Assembly (NCBI RefSeq): GCF_900187975.1
Contig: NZ_FZPC01000028.1
Coordinates: forward strand, 40,434 to 104,433
Source: Pseudomonas delhiensis
GTDB taxonomy: Bacteria; Pseudomonadota; Gammaproteobacteria; Pseudomonadales; Pseudomonadaceae
Length of the DNA: 64,000 nucleotides
Direction: 5' to 3'
Made by a program: the position numbers and the translations under genes. Of this stretch, positions 26,369 to 35,053 are shown in pieces. The notes beneath the pieces were generated by a model. It had not been told where the DNA came from and did not search any database. It was given only the letters and a program-made list of their open reading frames with translations. Every line of letters begins with the position of its first letter. The stretch's first letter is position 1.

Positions 26369-28177
26369 TCAGTTGCGGTTGTTGCCACCGCGATGGTTGA
26401 CAGTGGTGGACGGACCGGAATCGCCGTTGAAGTTGCCCTGGGTGGTGGAAGTCATGTTCACCAGGGTGCCGTTCGGCGTACGGATCAGACCGAGCGCCTC
26501 GCAGGTGGGGAACTCGCCTTCGATCACCAGGCGGGCACGGCCACCTACGCCATTCCAGTCGTTACCATTGACACCGAAGGCGGAAGCGACCTGCTCCACG
26601 CTGTAAACGCCGGTTTCATGGGCCTGGAGGACTTCCTTGCCGCTCTGGTCGACGATGTAGGCACTGCCGACTTCCGGGTAGCGCTTGCCGTTCTGGTCGA
26701 ACAGCACACCGCGGACCTTGCCGGAACGACCGCTGTCGCTGGTGTTGGTCAGGCGGATGAAGAACGCATCGGCGTTGTTGGCGGCCGGCAGGTTGAACAG
26801 GCTGGCGACGCAGCTGCTCTTCCAGAAGTGGTCGATTTCGCCACCGTTGATCACCCGGTCGACGTAGCGGACGTTACCGAAGTCGATGCTCAGCGGACCT
26901 ACGGCGAAGCTCTGCTGGGCAACCATCGGGTCGACGCCATTGGACTTCACGCAGATGTTGTAGGTCTGGTTGACGTCGCCATTCACCAGGCTCAGCGGCA
27001 GCCTGGCTACGCCATTGGCCCCCGTGTTCGCCAGGATATCGGCAGCGCTCCAGGAGTGAGCGGCAGCGGCGCTGCCATCGGCAAACGCCTGGCAGGTGCC
27101 GGAAGTCAGCCCCACCGAGTCGATGCCGCTGAAGTTGCCGCTGACGTAGCTGGACAGCTTGTCACTGCCGTTGAAGCCGAACACGTTGCGGCCGTCTTCG
27201 TTCAGCACGTCCTGGTTGACGCCAAGGCGCACACTGCCGAGGCGAGCGTAATTGACGCCGTAATTGGTGGGATCGGTCAGTTCCGGCTGGGCGGAGACGC
27301 TGGTGTCGAAGCTCTTGTCCTGGTTGGCCAGGTCCAGCGAGTGGAGAACCTGGTACTGCCCCCAGGTGTTGACATTAAGGACATCCCAATAGACCGCCGG
27401 CAGGGAGGTGAATACCATCAGCGGCGGAGCGGAGTCGTTGTTCTTCGCGTCGCCGCCATTCGGGCCGGTGGTGGTGTCCAGCTGGGCGGAAACGGTGACA
27501 TTGAAACGACGCTCGTTCAGCGGATCGTCCAGCATGTCGACGTTGGACTGGCTCAGGAAGGTCACGTCCCCCTGCAGGGCGGCGCGCAGGCGATCGACCC
27601 GCGCAGGCTGCTCGTTGGAGGTGTTGTTGGTGCGGAAGTTGAAGTGAATGATGGAACTCTCGGCCACCGCTTTCGCGATTTCCGCGGCGCCGGCGCTGTC
27701 CAGCGTGAGGCTGAGGGTGTTGACCCCGGTGCCGCTGGTGATGGCGAAGCCTTCGCCGGCTGGCAGCGTACCGATCTGGATCTGGTTGGGGGTGATCGTG
27801 TTGGCGAACTGCGCCACGGTACGATCCAGGGTCAGCTTGACGGTATGGCCGACGTCGACCTTGTCCGCCTTGGCCAGGTCGATGGCGTATTTGAGATCGG
27901 GCAAGTCGAATTGAGTGGTTTCGGAAAGGTTGCCGAAGACTTCCTGCGCGATGGTGATGTTTGCGGCGCGGCTGACGTAGTTCGCACCGGTCTCGATACT
28001 CACGCCCTCCTTGTAATTGGCTTGGCCCGGAGCATATTGATTATCGGCCCCCGGAGAGTTCTCGAGAATGGTCCCGTTGGAACTCTGACCAACGACGATG
28101 CTGACGACGCCGGCATTGGCCGCACCGGCGAACATGGCAGAGACGATAGCCGCGCTCAGCAGTGTTCTTTTCAACAT
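26369..28177 (-). CDS. Large exported protein of unknown family, likely T2SS cargo / surface protein
   Basis: 602 residues; family not recognised. A clear Sec signal peptide (MLKRTLLSAAIVSAMFAGAANA, predicted cleavage after residue 22) precedes a Thr/Ser/Asn/Asp-rich, lysine-poor mature chain suggestive of a beta-rich secreted protein. Four Cys occur in the mature part (TSGTCQAF, TYNICVKS, KSSCVAS, FPTCEAL). The C-terminal ~25 residues are low-complexity Asn/Gly/Thr (GNFNGDSGPSTTVNH). A strong AGGAG precedes ATG 28177, and a roughly 690-bp AT-rich region lies upstream. It sits directly after the T2SS operon and before the glycosyltransferase block, so it is the best candidate substrate of that secretion system. 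S-layer-like or adhesin roles are inference. Confidence 0.8.
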   Translation of the reverse strand: MLKRTLLSAAIVSAMFAGAANAGVVSIVVGQSSNGTILENSPGADNQYAPGQANYKEGVSIETGANYVSRAANITIAQEVFGNLSETTQFDLPDLKYAIDLAKADKVDVGHTVKLTLDRTVAQFANTITPNQIQIGTLPAGEGFAITSGTGVNTLSLTLDSAGAAEIAKAVAESSIIHFNFRTNNTSNEQPARVDRLRAALQGDVTFLSQSNVDMLDDPLNERRFNVTVSAQLDTTTGPNGGDAKNNDSAPPLMVFTSLPAVYWDVLNVNTWGQYQVLHSLDLANQDKSFDTSVSAQPELTDPTNYGVNYARLGSVRLGVNQDVLNEDGRNVFGFNGSDKLSSYVSGNFSGIDSVGLTSGTCQAFADGSAAAAHSWSAADILANTGANGVARLPLSLVNGDVNQTYNICVKSNGVDPMVAQQSFAVGPLSIDFGNVRYVDRVINGGEIDHFWKSSCVASLFNLPAANNADAFFIRLTNTSDSGRSGKVRGVLFDQNGKRYPEVGSAYIVDQSGKEVLQAHETGVYSVEQVASAFGVNGNDWNGVGGRARLVIEGEFPTCEALGLIRTPNGTLVNMTSTTQGNFNGDSGPSTTVNHRGGNNRN

Positions 28178-28466
28178 TATTTCAAGCTCCTAACTTTTCT
28201 GGAATTTCCATTCAGTCGATCGACTGGGTCGCCGACGACAAATTACATACGGACCTTATTTCGTACCTGAAGCGGAAATGACACCTTGAACTCCGCGTCG
28301 GGCAAGGCTCGCCGAATACCGCCCAGCCAATTCCGACCGGGCAGAACAAGGAAAACGCAATACGGCCATATGATTTATTTCGCGCCCTTCCACAACTTAC
28401 AGCCATGCCTGACCGAATGTGGGAACAGCGCAAGCCAACACCAAGACAGCACTAGCTTCAGGAAGC

Positions 28467-28495
28467 TTTATATATTCGGGTTTTCCTCAAAACAA
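28467..28495 (-). promoter_or_regulatory. Candidate promoter of the exported-protein gene
   Basis: TTGTTT (28495-28490), 17 bp, TATAAA (28472-28467) on the minus strand, in the AT-rich region. It would give a leader of about 280 nt before ATG 28177. An overlapping TATATA is equally AT-rich, so the exact -10 is uncertain. Confidence 0.4.
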
Positions 28496-28841
28496 CGGAC
28501 AAAGCCTTGCAAACACCCAAATACCAAAAATATGGAAAATACCTACATAGCAAGGAATCAAAGTCCTAAGAAAAGCCGAAGAAAAGTATCGGAAAGTTCA
28601 ACGACTCTCAGAGCCAAATGAAGTATTTCTGAACGAAAAGCACCTCCAGCCCGCCACGGGCCACTCACTCGCCCATGTAGCGGAACTTCGTGTGATAGAA
28701 GGAAAGGATGCAGCAGCCCACTCAGGCATCGACGTCTCCGCGGCGGAGCCCGCCGAAAGTGGATTCAGACCGAAAGGTGGGCAAGACGGGCGACTTCACG
28801 GACGGCATCCCCTGCGCGCATGAAGCCGCCATACGGACAGT

Positions 28842-28860
28842 GCCCCGCTGCACTCGGGGC
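28842..28860 (-). terminator. Hairpin after gspD
   Basis: GCCCCG / CGGGGC with a 7-nt loop, starting 7 bp after the gspD stop codon. No T-run follows, so it may be a weak or Rho-assisted 3' end for the T2SS transcript. Confidence 0.4.
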
Positions 28861-28866
28861 GACCAT

Positions 28867-31185
28867 TCACAAGCTACGACATTCCGCCAGCGGCCTGTCG
28901 CAGCCGATCGCAGGCTCGATCATCCGCCGCAGCTTCTCGGTGATCTCCCTGGCGTCTTCCGCCCCGTCGATGACATAGGGCTGGATCAGCATCACCACCT
29001 CGTCCTTGGACGTGGTCCGGGACTGCTTGCCGAACAGGTAGCCCAGGACCGGCAGGTCCTTGAGCCACGGTACGCCGCCGTTGTCGTCCACACGGTTTTC
29101 ATTGATCAGGCCACCCATGAAGATGGAACCGCCGCTCTGCAGGGTCAGCGAGGTTTCCAGCGACGTCCGCTTGATCGGCGGAGAGGAAATGTCATCGCCT
29201 CCACCCCCGCCCCCGCTGGAACCCGTGGCGCCACCGTCGCTGACTTCCTGGCTGACCGTCAGGTCCACCCGGTTGTTCGAGTAGACGACCGGGGAAACGT
29301 TGAGGATGACGCCAGTGGAACGATAGGAGATCGATTGCAGCAGGTTGGAGTTTCCGCCGGTATTGCTGCCATCGGTCTGCCGGCCGGTCACGATGGGAAT
29401 GTCGGTACCGACGTTGATGTTGGCCTGCTCGCCGCTTTTCACGAGGATGCGTGGCGTAGCCAGGATCCGCGTACGGGAGTCGTTGGCCTGCGCCGTCAGC
29501 TCCGCTTTCGCGCCGCCGGCGGTATTGATCAGGTATTTGAAGCCCCCGCCTCCCCCTGATATATCGCGGCCGAACCCGGCAATGGTATTTTCCGTCCCTC
29601 CAAGGAAGGACCACTCAATGCCCGAATTCAGGCTGGTGCCCAGGGTCACGCTGGCGATCGTCACCTCGATCAGCACCTGGCGCGCGGGCTTGTCCAGTTG
29701 CCGCAGCAGCGGCTGCATCTGCTGCCAGACCCTGGCCGGGCCACGGAACAGGATGGCGTTGCGGTTCTGGTCTTCGACGATGGTGCCGCCGCCCGATATG
29801 CCAGCCGCCAGGCTATCCATCAGGCTATTGGTGCCACCCGACAACAGGGCCTGGGCGCCAGCGAGGCGGACGAGCGGCGCGACGCCGGGCTGGCCACCGC
29901 CCATGTCGCCAGCACCGCGACCGGGCACCGGGCTTGTCGGTGCGGCATTGCTGCCAGAGGCGGCCGCAGCGCGGCTCGAGGCACTGCTGCCCAGGCCCGG
30001 CGTCAGCCCGTAGGCACCGCCACCTCCCAGGCCGGAGACCAATGCCCGCAGCGAGCGGGCCACTTCGGTGGCGCGGGTGTTACGCACTTCGTAGAAGAAC
30101 AGCCCTTCGCTTTCCGCCCCCGCCCCCGCGGAATCCACCGCGCTGGCCAGCGGCACCCGGTCCACCTGTCCGGCCCAGTCGCGGGCCAGGTCCAGCAAGG
30201 GACGCTGGTTGGAGAACAGGATCAGGCCATTGGAGCTTTCCAGCGGTACCAGCACGACGCTTCCGGAAGCCTCGCCGATGCCGACGCTGTAGCCCTGGGC
30301 CTGGAGCAGGGTCTTCAGTTGCTTGGCCATCTCCGCCGAGGTGATGAATGCCGGGTCGATGCGCAGGCTGTGCTGCCCCCGCATGAAGGGCTGGTCGAGC
30401 AGCCGTACGGCCTGCGCCGCCTGCTTGACCAGGGAGGCCATGCCCTTGAGCATCAGGCCGCCGCGCGGGTTGTCCGCGGTGGCCGACAACCCGGACTTGT
30501 CGTATGCATTGTTCAGCCAGGGAATCACGTCCTTGGGATCGACGTTGTGCAGGGGGATGAACTGGAACACGGGCCGGTAGGCGTTGGGCACGTCCGGAAG
30601 CGCTTCGCCGCTGACGAGGATCGGCGGCTCCTCGGGGCTCAGGCCGATCTGCTTGATCTGGAAGCGCAGGATGTCGCCCTGCTTGACGATCTCGATGCCG
30701 TAATTGGCCATGACCTGCGAGGCGATGTCGTAGACCGTCTGCCGGGTCTGCGTCTGCTCCAGGCGCAGGGTGACCCTGTCGTTGCGCTTCTTCAGGCTGT
30801 CGTCGATCTCGAACGACAGCCCCAGCAGGTTGCCGAAGACTTCGTTGATGAAGCTCGGCAGCGCAGTGTCCTCGACGCTCACCTGCAGGTCGGCATTCTT
30901 GTCATCCAGCACCAGGCGATCGGCCTTGTCCACCAACCCGCCAACGGGCCCGGCCGGCGGCGCCGGTGTCGGGCCCACCTGCGGCCCCGTGGATTGCCGC
31001 GGGCGCTGCGAAGGCCTTTCGGCCGCATCCTGCGGCTGGCTCTCCTCCCGCGCCTGGCTTTGCTCCAGCAAGGGCGCGGGCAACTGGAGCGGTGCCATGC
31101 TGCAGCCACCCAGCAACCCCAGGCAGATCGCGAGCAGCAGGGGGCGCCGGGGAAAACCCGCAAGGGCGTCATTCGAGGGGGGCAT
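28867..31185 (-). CDS. gspD: T2SS outer-membrane lipoprotein secretin (GspD)
   Basis: 772 residues from ATG 31185, preceded by AAGGAAAC. It has a lipoprotein signal (FPRRPLLLAICLGLLGGC, lipobox Cys28), then N0-N3 ring domains (VSVEDTALPSFINEVFGNLLG; PVFQFIPLHNVDPKDVIPWL), a Gly/Ser/Ala-rich linker, and the C-terminal secretin channel (VLIEVTIASVTLGTSLNSGIEW; KSGEQANINVGTDIPIVTG; VPWLKDLPVLGYLFG). It forms the outer-membrane exit pore. A lipidated secretin resembles Pseudomonas HxcQ and Xanthomonas XpsD, which do not need a separate pilotin. No pilotin gene is nearby. It overlaps the previous gene by 17 bp. Confidence 0.93.
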   Translation of the reverse strand: MPPSNDALAGFPRRPLLLAICLGLLGGCSMAPLQLPAPLLEQSQAREESQPQDAAERPSQRPRQSTGPQVGPTPAPPAGPVGGLVDKADRLVLDDKNADLQVSVEDTALPSFINEVFGNLLGLSFEIDDSLKKRNDRVTLRLEQTQTRQTVYDIASQVMANYGIEIVKQGDILRFQIKQIGLSPEEPPILVSGEALPDVPNAYRPVFQFIPLHNVDPKDVIPWLNNAYDKSGLSATADNPRGGLMLKGMASLVKQAAQAVRLLDQPFMRGQHSLRIDPAFITSAEMAKQLKTLLQAQGYSVGIGEASGSVVLVPLESSNGLILFSNQRPLLDLARDWAGQVDRVPLASAVDSAGAGAESEGLFFYEVRNTRATEVARSLRALVSGLGGGGAYGLTPGLGSSASSRAAAASGSNAAPTSPVPGRGAGDMGGGQPGVAPLVRLAGAQALLSGGTNSLMDSLAAGISGGGTIVEDQNRNAILFRGPARVWQQMQPLLRQLDKPARQVLIEVTIASVTLGTSLNSGIEWSFLGGTENTIAGFGRDISGGGGGFKYLINTAGGAKAELTAQANDSRTRILATPRILVKSGEQANINVGTDIPIVTGRQTDGSNTGGNSNLLQSISYRSTGVILNVSPVVYSNNRVDLTVSQEVSDGGATGSSGGGGGGDDISSPPIKRTSLETSLTLQSGGSIFMGGLINENRVDDNGGVPWLKDLPVLGYLFGKQSRTTSKDEVVMLIQPYVIDGAEDAREITEKLRRMIEPAIGCDRPLAECRSL

Positions 31186-31654
31186 AGAGTTTCCTTTCAA
31201 AGTCCTGGGTGGCGCCATCCTCGGACAGCGAGAAACGAATGCCCTGCCCTTCGATCCGCTCGAGGCGCTCACCTCCCGGCAGTTGCTCGCCGGGCGCATA
31301 GCGCAACAGAGGTGCGGCGGCGTCCTTGGCGATCAGGGCGAAGCGCTGCTCGCCCTCGGCGACCACCCCACGGAACAGCCACTGGACCTTGACCCGGGCC
31401 ACGCCCTTCTCGTCCACGCTGATGCGCGCCGAGCGCGGTTGTTCGGCCGCCTTCCCGGCGTTGCCCCACCAGGGCATGCCGGCGATCTGCGCGGGAATAC
31501 CGGCGTTGCGGGAGACCGCTCGGACCTCCGGTAGCCGCCACTGCGCAGCCTCGACCGGGGCCTCCGGTACCTCTGCCGGTGGCTGCCAGAGCAGCGCCAG
31601 CAGAATGCCGCTGGCAAGCGCTGCCCCGGCCAATCGGAAGTGGGAGGAAGTCAT
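31169..31654 (-). CDS. GspC-like (XpsN-position) T2SS inner-membrane protein
   Basis: 161 residues from ATG 31654. One N-terminal helix (FRLAGAALASGILLALLW), a Pro/Ala-rich linker, then a periplasmic domain VQWLFRGVVAEGEQRFALIAKDAAAPLLRYAPGEQLPGGERLERIEGQGIRFSLSEDG that follows the GspC homology-region (HR) pattern. GspC links the inner-membrane platform to the secretin. There is no PDZ domain; the protein ends after HR. Position between gspM and gspD equals xpsN in Xanthomonas. A 175-bp gap before it breaks an otherwise overlapping operon. The frame is open to 31846, but the upstream residues look non-coding. Confidence 0.75.
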   Translation of the reverse strand: MTSSHFRLAGAALASGILLALLWQPPAEVPEAPVEAAQWRLPEVRAVSRNAGIPAQIAGMPWWGNAGKAAEQPRSARISVDEKGVARVKVQWLFRGVVAEGEQRFALIAKDAAAPLLRYAPGEQLPGGERLERIEGQGIRFSLSEDGATQDFERKLYAPLE

Positions 31655-31829
31655 AGGAAACCGATGAATCGATACCGCGAAGGAAAGGGTGCATTCGAAG
31701 CATGTTGAGCGCGGAATTCTGTCACTACGGAAATGCTGCCTTTGCCGTTTTCCATGAAGGAAGTTTCCCAACCAGGGAATGCCAACGATTGGCAGTGCCG
31801 GCATGGCCTGAGCATTCGCCCTAATCCGA

Positions 31830-32423
31830 TCAAGGGGGCGTTCCATCCGGACGAAAATGGAAAGTGAGCTGCAGATTCACCGACGGCGAACCTCGGTCGT
31901 TCAACTCGAGGGCGTCGATACTCACCCAGTGCTCCGCGCTTTCCAGCGCATGCAGCAAGCGGCCGAAACTCTTCGGCTCGAAGCGCCCGCGCAACTGCGC
32001 CTGAACCCGCGCGCCGACTCCCTCCTTGTCGAAATCCAGGGGCGGCAATACCGAGATGCGCGCATCCTGCAGGCCGCTCTGCCTGGCCTGGGCATCCAGC
32101 CAGGCCTGTACGTCGGCCCGGGCCAACGAGGGGTTCCGCGCCTGCCACAGGCGCTTTCGCAAGGCGCTGCGCACGTCTTCGGCCTGGACGGCGCGGTCCG
32201 GCCAATCCCCCTGGCTGGCCAGCGCACGCATCTGCGCCAGGCGCCTGGCCGATTCCTCGAACGCCTGGCGGCGGGCATCGCGCCAGTCGCTGCCCAGCAA
32301 CAGCAGGTGGGCGGCCAGCAGCGCCAGGACCAGCCAGCCCGCCAGGCGCAGGCGGGGTTGCTCCCGCCACTGCTCGCGCAGCCGGGTCCAGTGGGGCAAT
32401 GCGTCTTTCAAGCGAACGTCCAT
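31830..32423 (-). CDS. gspM: T2SS inner-membrane protein GspM-like
   Basis: 197 residues: a short cytoplasmic start, one helix (LAGWLVLALLAAHLLLLG) and a periplasmic coiled/ferredoxin-like domain (ARRLAQMRALASQGDW; VQAWLDAQARQSGLQDARISVLPPLDF; GRFEPKSFGRLLHALESAEHWVSIDALELNDR). This is the GspM plan, partnering GspL in the assembly platform. ATG follows the gspL stop directly. Sequence conservation in this family is low, so the call leans on topology and position. Confidence 0.82.
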   Translation of the reverse strand: MDVRLKDALPHWTRLREQWREQPRLRLAGWLVLALLAAHLLLLGSDWRDARRQAFEESARRLAQMRALASQGDWPDRAVQAEDVRSALRKRLWQARNPSLARADVQAWLDAQARQSGLQDARISVLPPLDFDKEGVGARVQAQLRGRFEPKSFGRLLHALESAEHWVSIDALELNDRGSPSVNLQLTFHFRPDGTPP

Positions 32424-33488
32424 CTATTCCCCCTGGCGAATGCTCATGGCCAACTGCAAGCCGTCGGCCCTGGGCGAGGGTTCCACCCTGACGTCCTGGA
32501 ACCTGCCGCCCTCCTGGAGACGCTGGACGAAGAACCGCGGGTCGGCCCGGCGGGTATCGATGAGCAGCTCCAGGGTGTTTTCCCGATAACGCCAGCTCAG
32601 CAAGCGGCTATCCTCCGGCAGCAACCCCGCCACCGTGCGCAGCAGCTCGACCTGCGACGGCGCATCCTGCAAGCGCAGCAGGGCCTGGATTTCGCTTTCG
32701 GCCTGCATGGCGCGGGTGCGCGCCGCCAGCACCGGCTCGACCTGCTGGGCCAGTGCGGCCTGCTGCCCCGCCAGGCCACGCTCGGCCCACCACCACTGCG
32801 CCCCCTGCGTCAGGTTGAAAGCGCTGCCCGCCAGGAGGGTGGCCGCCATGCCGTAGGGCAGCCAGCGCTCCCAGTCCCGCCCCGCCAGGCTGGCGCCGGA
32901 AGCCCAGGGACGCTCCAGGCTGGGTACCACTTCTGCCTCCAGTCGCTCGGGCACATGCACGCCGGGAACCCCTCGCAGCGCCTGCCAGGCGCCAATGGAC
33001 AGCGGCAGGCCATCCTGGAAGACGCTCGCCCGCAGCACGCCGGCCCGCCAGACCTGCAGGTCCATGCCCCGCTGGACGCGCACCAGGCGAACGACGGATT
33101 CCGGAGTCGGTGCCGGCGGCACCTGCAGCAGCGTTTCCGGCAAACAGAGGCAGCCGGACATGGCCTCCTGCGAAGCAGCAAGCCCCTGGCGCTGCTGTTC
33201 GTCCCAGAGCCACAGCTGTACCCAGCCGTCGCGCCAGACCGCGTAGTGCCCCGGCAAGCGAAACGGCGACAGGCCGGCGAGCTTCAGGGCCAGGGCCTGG
33301 GCCCTGCCGCTGGACGGCACATGGGACAGGTCCAGGCAGCGGTACAGGCATTGCGAACGCTCGATGACCCATTGCGGGCGGAGCATCCGCCCCAGGCCAC
33401 GGGGCTGGCGCCGCCATTCCAGGCATGGCGAGCCCTCCTCGTCACGGCCTTGCCACAAGCGGGGCGGCAAGCACTCCAGGCGCCTCAT
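32424..33488 (-). CDS. gspL: T2SS inner-membrane protein GspL
   Basis: 354 residues from ATG 33488 (MRRLECLPPRLWQG), overlapping gspK by 47 bp. An actin-like cytoplasmic domain of ~220 residues (WVIERSQCLYRCLDLSHVP; ALALKLAGLSPF) is followed by a membrane helix near AATLLAGSAFNL and a periplasmic ferredoxin-like domain (PSQVELLRTVAGLLPEDSRLLSWRYRENTLELLIDTRRADP). GspL connects GspE to the pseudopilus platform through GspM. No sign of disruption. Confidence 0.82.
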   Translation of the reverse strand: MRRLECLPPRLWQGRDEEGSPCLEWRRQPRGLGRMLRPQWVIERSQCLYRCLDLSHVPSSGRAQALALKLAGLSPFRLPGHYAVWRDGWVQLWLWDEQQRQGLAASQEAMSGCLCLPETLLQVPPAPTPESVVRLVRVQRGMDLQVWRAGVLRASVFQDGLPLSIGAWQALRGVPGVHVPERLEAEVVPSLERPWASGASLAGRDWERWLPYGMAATLLAGSAFNLTQGAQWWWAERGLAGQQAALAQQVEPVLAARTRAMQAESEIQALLRLQDAPSQVELLRTVAGLLPEDSRLLSWRYRENTLELLIDTRRADPRFFVQRLQEGGRFQDVRVEPSPRADGLQLAMSIRQGE

Positions 33489-34461
33489 GATGGATTGACG
33501 CGGTGTCGGTATCGGGGACATTGCGCGGCAGGGACCTCCGTTGCAGGAATTGCCAGGGCGACCCTTGCAGGTCGTCGCTCTCGAGTCGCAGTTGGTATTC
33601 GTAGCGCGCCGCGGCATCCACGGGGCGCAGGCGGATGAAGAGGGTGGCGCTGGCCAGGCGCGACCAGTTCTCCGCAGGCAATTGCTGCAGGTAGATGCCC
33701 AGCACCCCCGCGAGGTCGCCCATGCCCTGCAGCGGCCGTTCGCGGCGCGCGGCGAGCAACAGCGCCAGGTTGTCTTCCGGCAGCCTCCAGGCCAGGCGCA
33801 GGAGCTGCCCGCTGGCGGTATTCACGTTCAGGGCCGGTTCACCGACGGTCACCAGGTCATCCCAGCCCGCGGCCCGCAGCCTGGTCTCCCAGGGTTGCCA
33901 GCTATCGAGGACGAACACTTCCTGCGGGGCGTGCAGATTGCGCACCACGGCGCGCCCCGGCTGGCTGCGCAGGTAGCCGGCAAGTTCCGCCAGCATGGGC
34001 GCTATCCTTTCCGGCGCAACTCCCAGCCCTTCCAGTACCGAGGCCAGCGTCACCGGCGGCGCCTGCTCCAGGCCGAGGCGCGAGGCGCGATCGATGAGCG
34101 CGAAGCACCAGCCATTGGCCAGGCAGTATTCGCGGCCATCCAGGGCCAGCTCGGCCCCCACCGGGAGGGTCGACAGGTCCATGTCGGCGAGGCTCGGCGC
34201 CGGGCTGTCGGGCGTGGTCAGGCCGGCCAGGGTCAGGCGCTGGGTCGATGCCAGCCAGGTCAGCCGGCTGAGCAGGGAGCGCTCCGCCATGTCGCGCAGC
34301 AACCCCTGGCGTTCCTGCTCGATGCCATCCAGCGAGCGTTCGATCCAGGTCACGGCCGAGGCCACCACCAGGGTCATGACGGCGAGAAACCAGATGACGC
34401 CGACCAGCACGAAGCCGCGCTGGTTTCCGGCGTCACGCCGGCCCCCGCGCTCAGTACGCAT
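33442..34461 (-). CDS. gspK: T2SS minor pseudopilin GspK
   Basis: 339 residues. Prepilin-type start RGFVLVGVIWFLAVMTLVVASAVTW after a basic leader (MRTERGGRRDAGNQRG). The position +5 Glu is replaced (FVLVG instead of FTLLE), as is usual for GspK, the tip pseudopilin. The large helical insert domain (ALNVNTASGQLLRLAWRLPEDNLALLL) with the NVNTA motif is diagnostic. It caps the pseudopilus with GspI and GspJ. Overlaps gspJ by 11 bp. Confidence 0.88.
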   Translation of the reverse strand: MRTERGGRRDAGNQRGFVLVGVIWFLAVMTLVVASAVTWIERSLDGIEQERQGLLRDMAERSLLSRLTWLASTQRLTLAGLTTPDSPAPSLADMDLSTLPVGAELALDGREYCLANGWCFALIDRASRLGLEQAPPVTLASVLEGLGVAPERIAPMLAELAGYLRSQPGRAVVRNLHAPQEVFVLDSWQPWETRLRAAGWDDLVTVGEPALNVNTASGQLLRLAWRLPEDNLALLLAARRERPLQGMGDLAGVLGIYLQQLPAENWSRLASATLFIRLRPVDAAARYEYQLRLESDDLQGSPWQFLQRRSLPRNVPDTDTASIHHEAPGVLAAPLVARP

Positions 34462-35053
34462 CCACGCTCACCTGGCGAAGCGGCGTCGCTACCCTGGCCA
34501 GGCGGAACAGGCGCTCGGCCGGCGCGCTCAAGGCCACCGCCGCGGGAAGGCTGTCGGCCAGTGCCGGCAGGGGCGGCCAGTTGTCGTGCCACCCCCCCGA
34601 CTCGTCGCGATAGAGGAAGTGCGCGCCCCCCTGCAGCTCCAGCAGTGGCCAGCGGCTGGCCTGCAGCCGGCGCACGTAGATCAGCCCGGTCCGCTCCCGG
34701 CCCGGCTCGCCCTGTCTTTCCAGGCGGAAGGCGAAGGGCGCCGGGACACCCTCGATACGCTCGGCGCTGGCCAGGGTGACGCCTTCGAAACTGAGCGCAT
34801 CACCCCTGAAACGGGCCGCCGCCTCTTCCTTGGCCGGCGCCGCCAGCTGCGACACCGAGTCGCCGAACCAGCCGAACGCCAGGACGCGCAACTGGCGCGA
34901 CTCGCCCTGGCGCAGGAAGCTGTCGTTGGCCCGCGAGACATAATCCATCCCTTGCATCAGCAGGGTGGTGACCATCGCCGCCAGCAACAGGACCACGATG
35001 AGCTCCAGCAGCGTGAAGCCCCGCTGTCGCCGCCCCGCAAAGCGCTGGCTCAT
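34451..35053 (-). CDS. gspJ: T2SS minor pseudopilin GspJ
   Basis: 200 residues. Prepilin motif RQRGFTLLELIVVLLLAAMVTTLLMQG at residues ~10-35, to be cut by the prepilin peptidase PilD/GspO encoded elsewhere. The C-terminal soluble domain (VTLASAERIEGVPAPFAFRLERQG) fits the GspJ family. The ATG overlaps the gspI stop by 4 bp. Part of the GspI-J-K tip complex. Confidence 0.88.
   Translation of the reverse strand: MSQRFAGRRQRGFTLLELIVVLLLAAMVTTLLMQGMDYVSRANDSFLRQGESRQLRVLAFGWFGDSVSQLAAPAKEEAAARFRGDALSFEGVTLASAERIEGVPAPFAFRLERQGEPGRERTGLIYVRRLQASRWPLLELQGGAHFLYRDESGGWHDNWPPLPALADSLPAAVALSAPAERLFRLARVATPLRQVSVDAY

Larger units (their letters stand above)
28178..28866. other. Long AT-rich intergenic region between the T2SS operon and the exported-protein gene
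   Basis: 689 bp without a convincing gene. It is far richer in A/T than the rest of the window, especially 28440-28640. It holds a candidate promoter for the exported-protein gene, an implied 5' leader of about 280 nt, and a hairpin next to the gspD stop. A 111-codon plus-strand frame at 28286-28621 shows no start signal or recognisable sequence and is not called. Confidence 0.7.

Noticed and set aside
28286..28621. 111-codon plus-strand frame in the AT-rich gap
   Set aside because: No ribosome site, no recognisable motifs, basic residue-rich translation expected of non-coding A-rich DNA.
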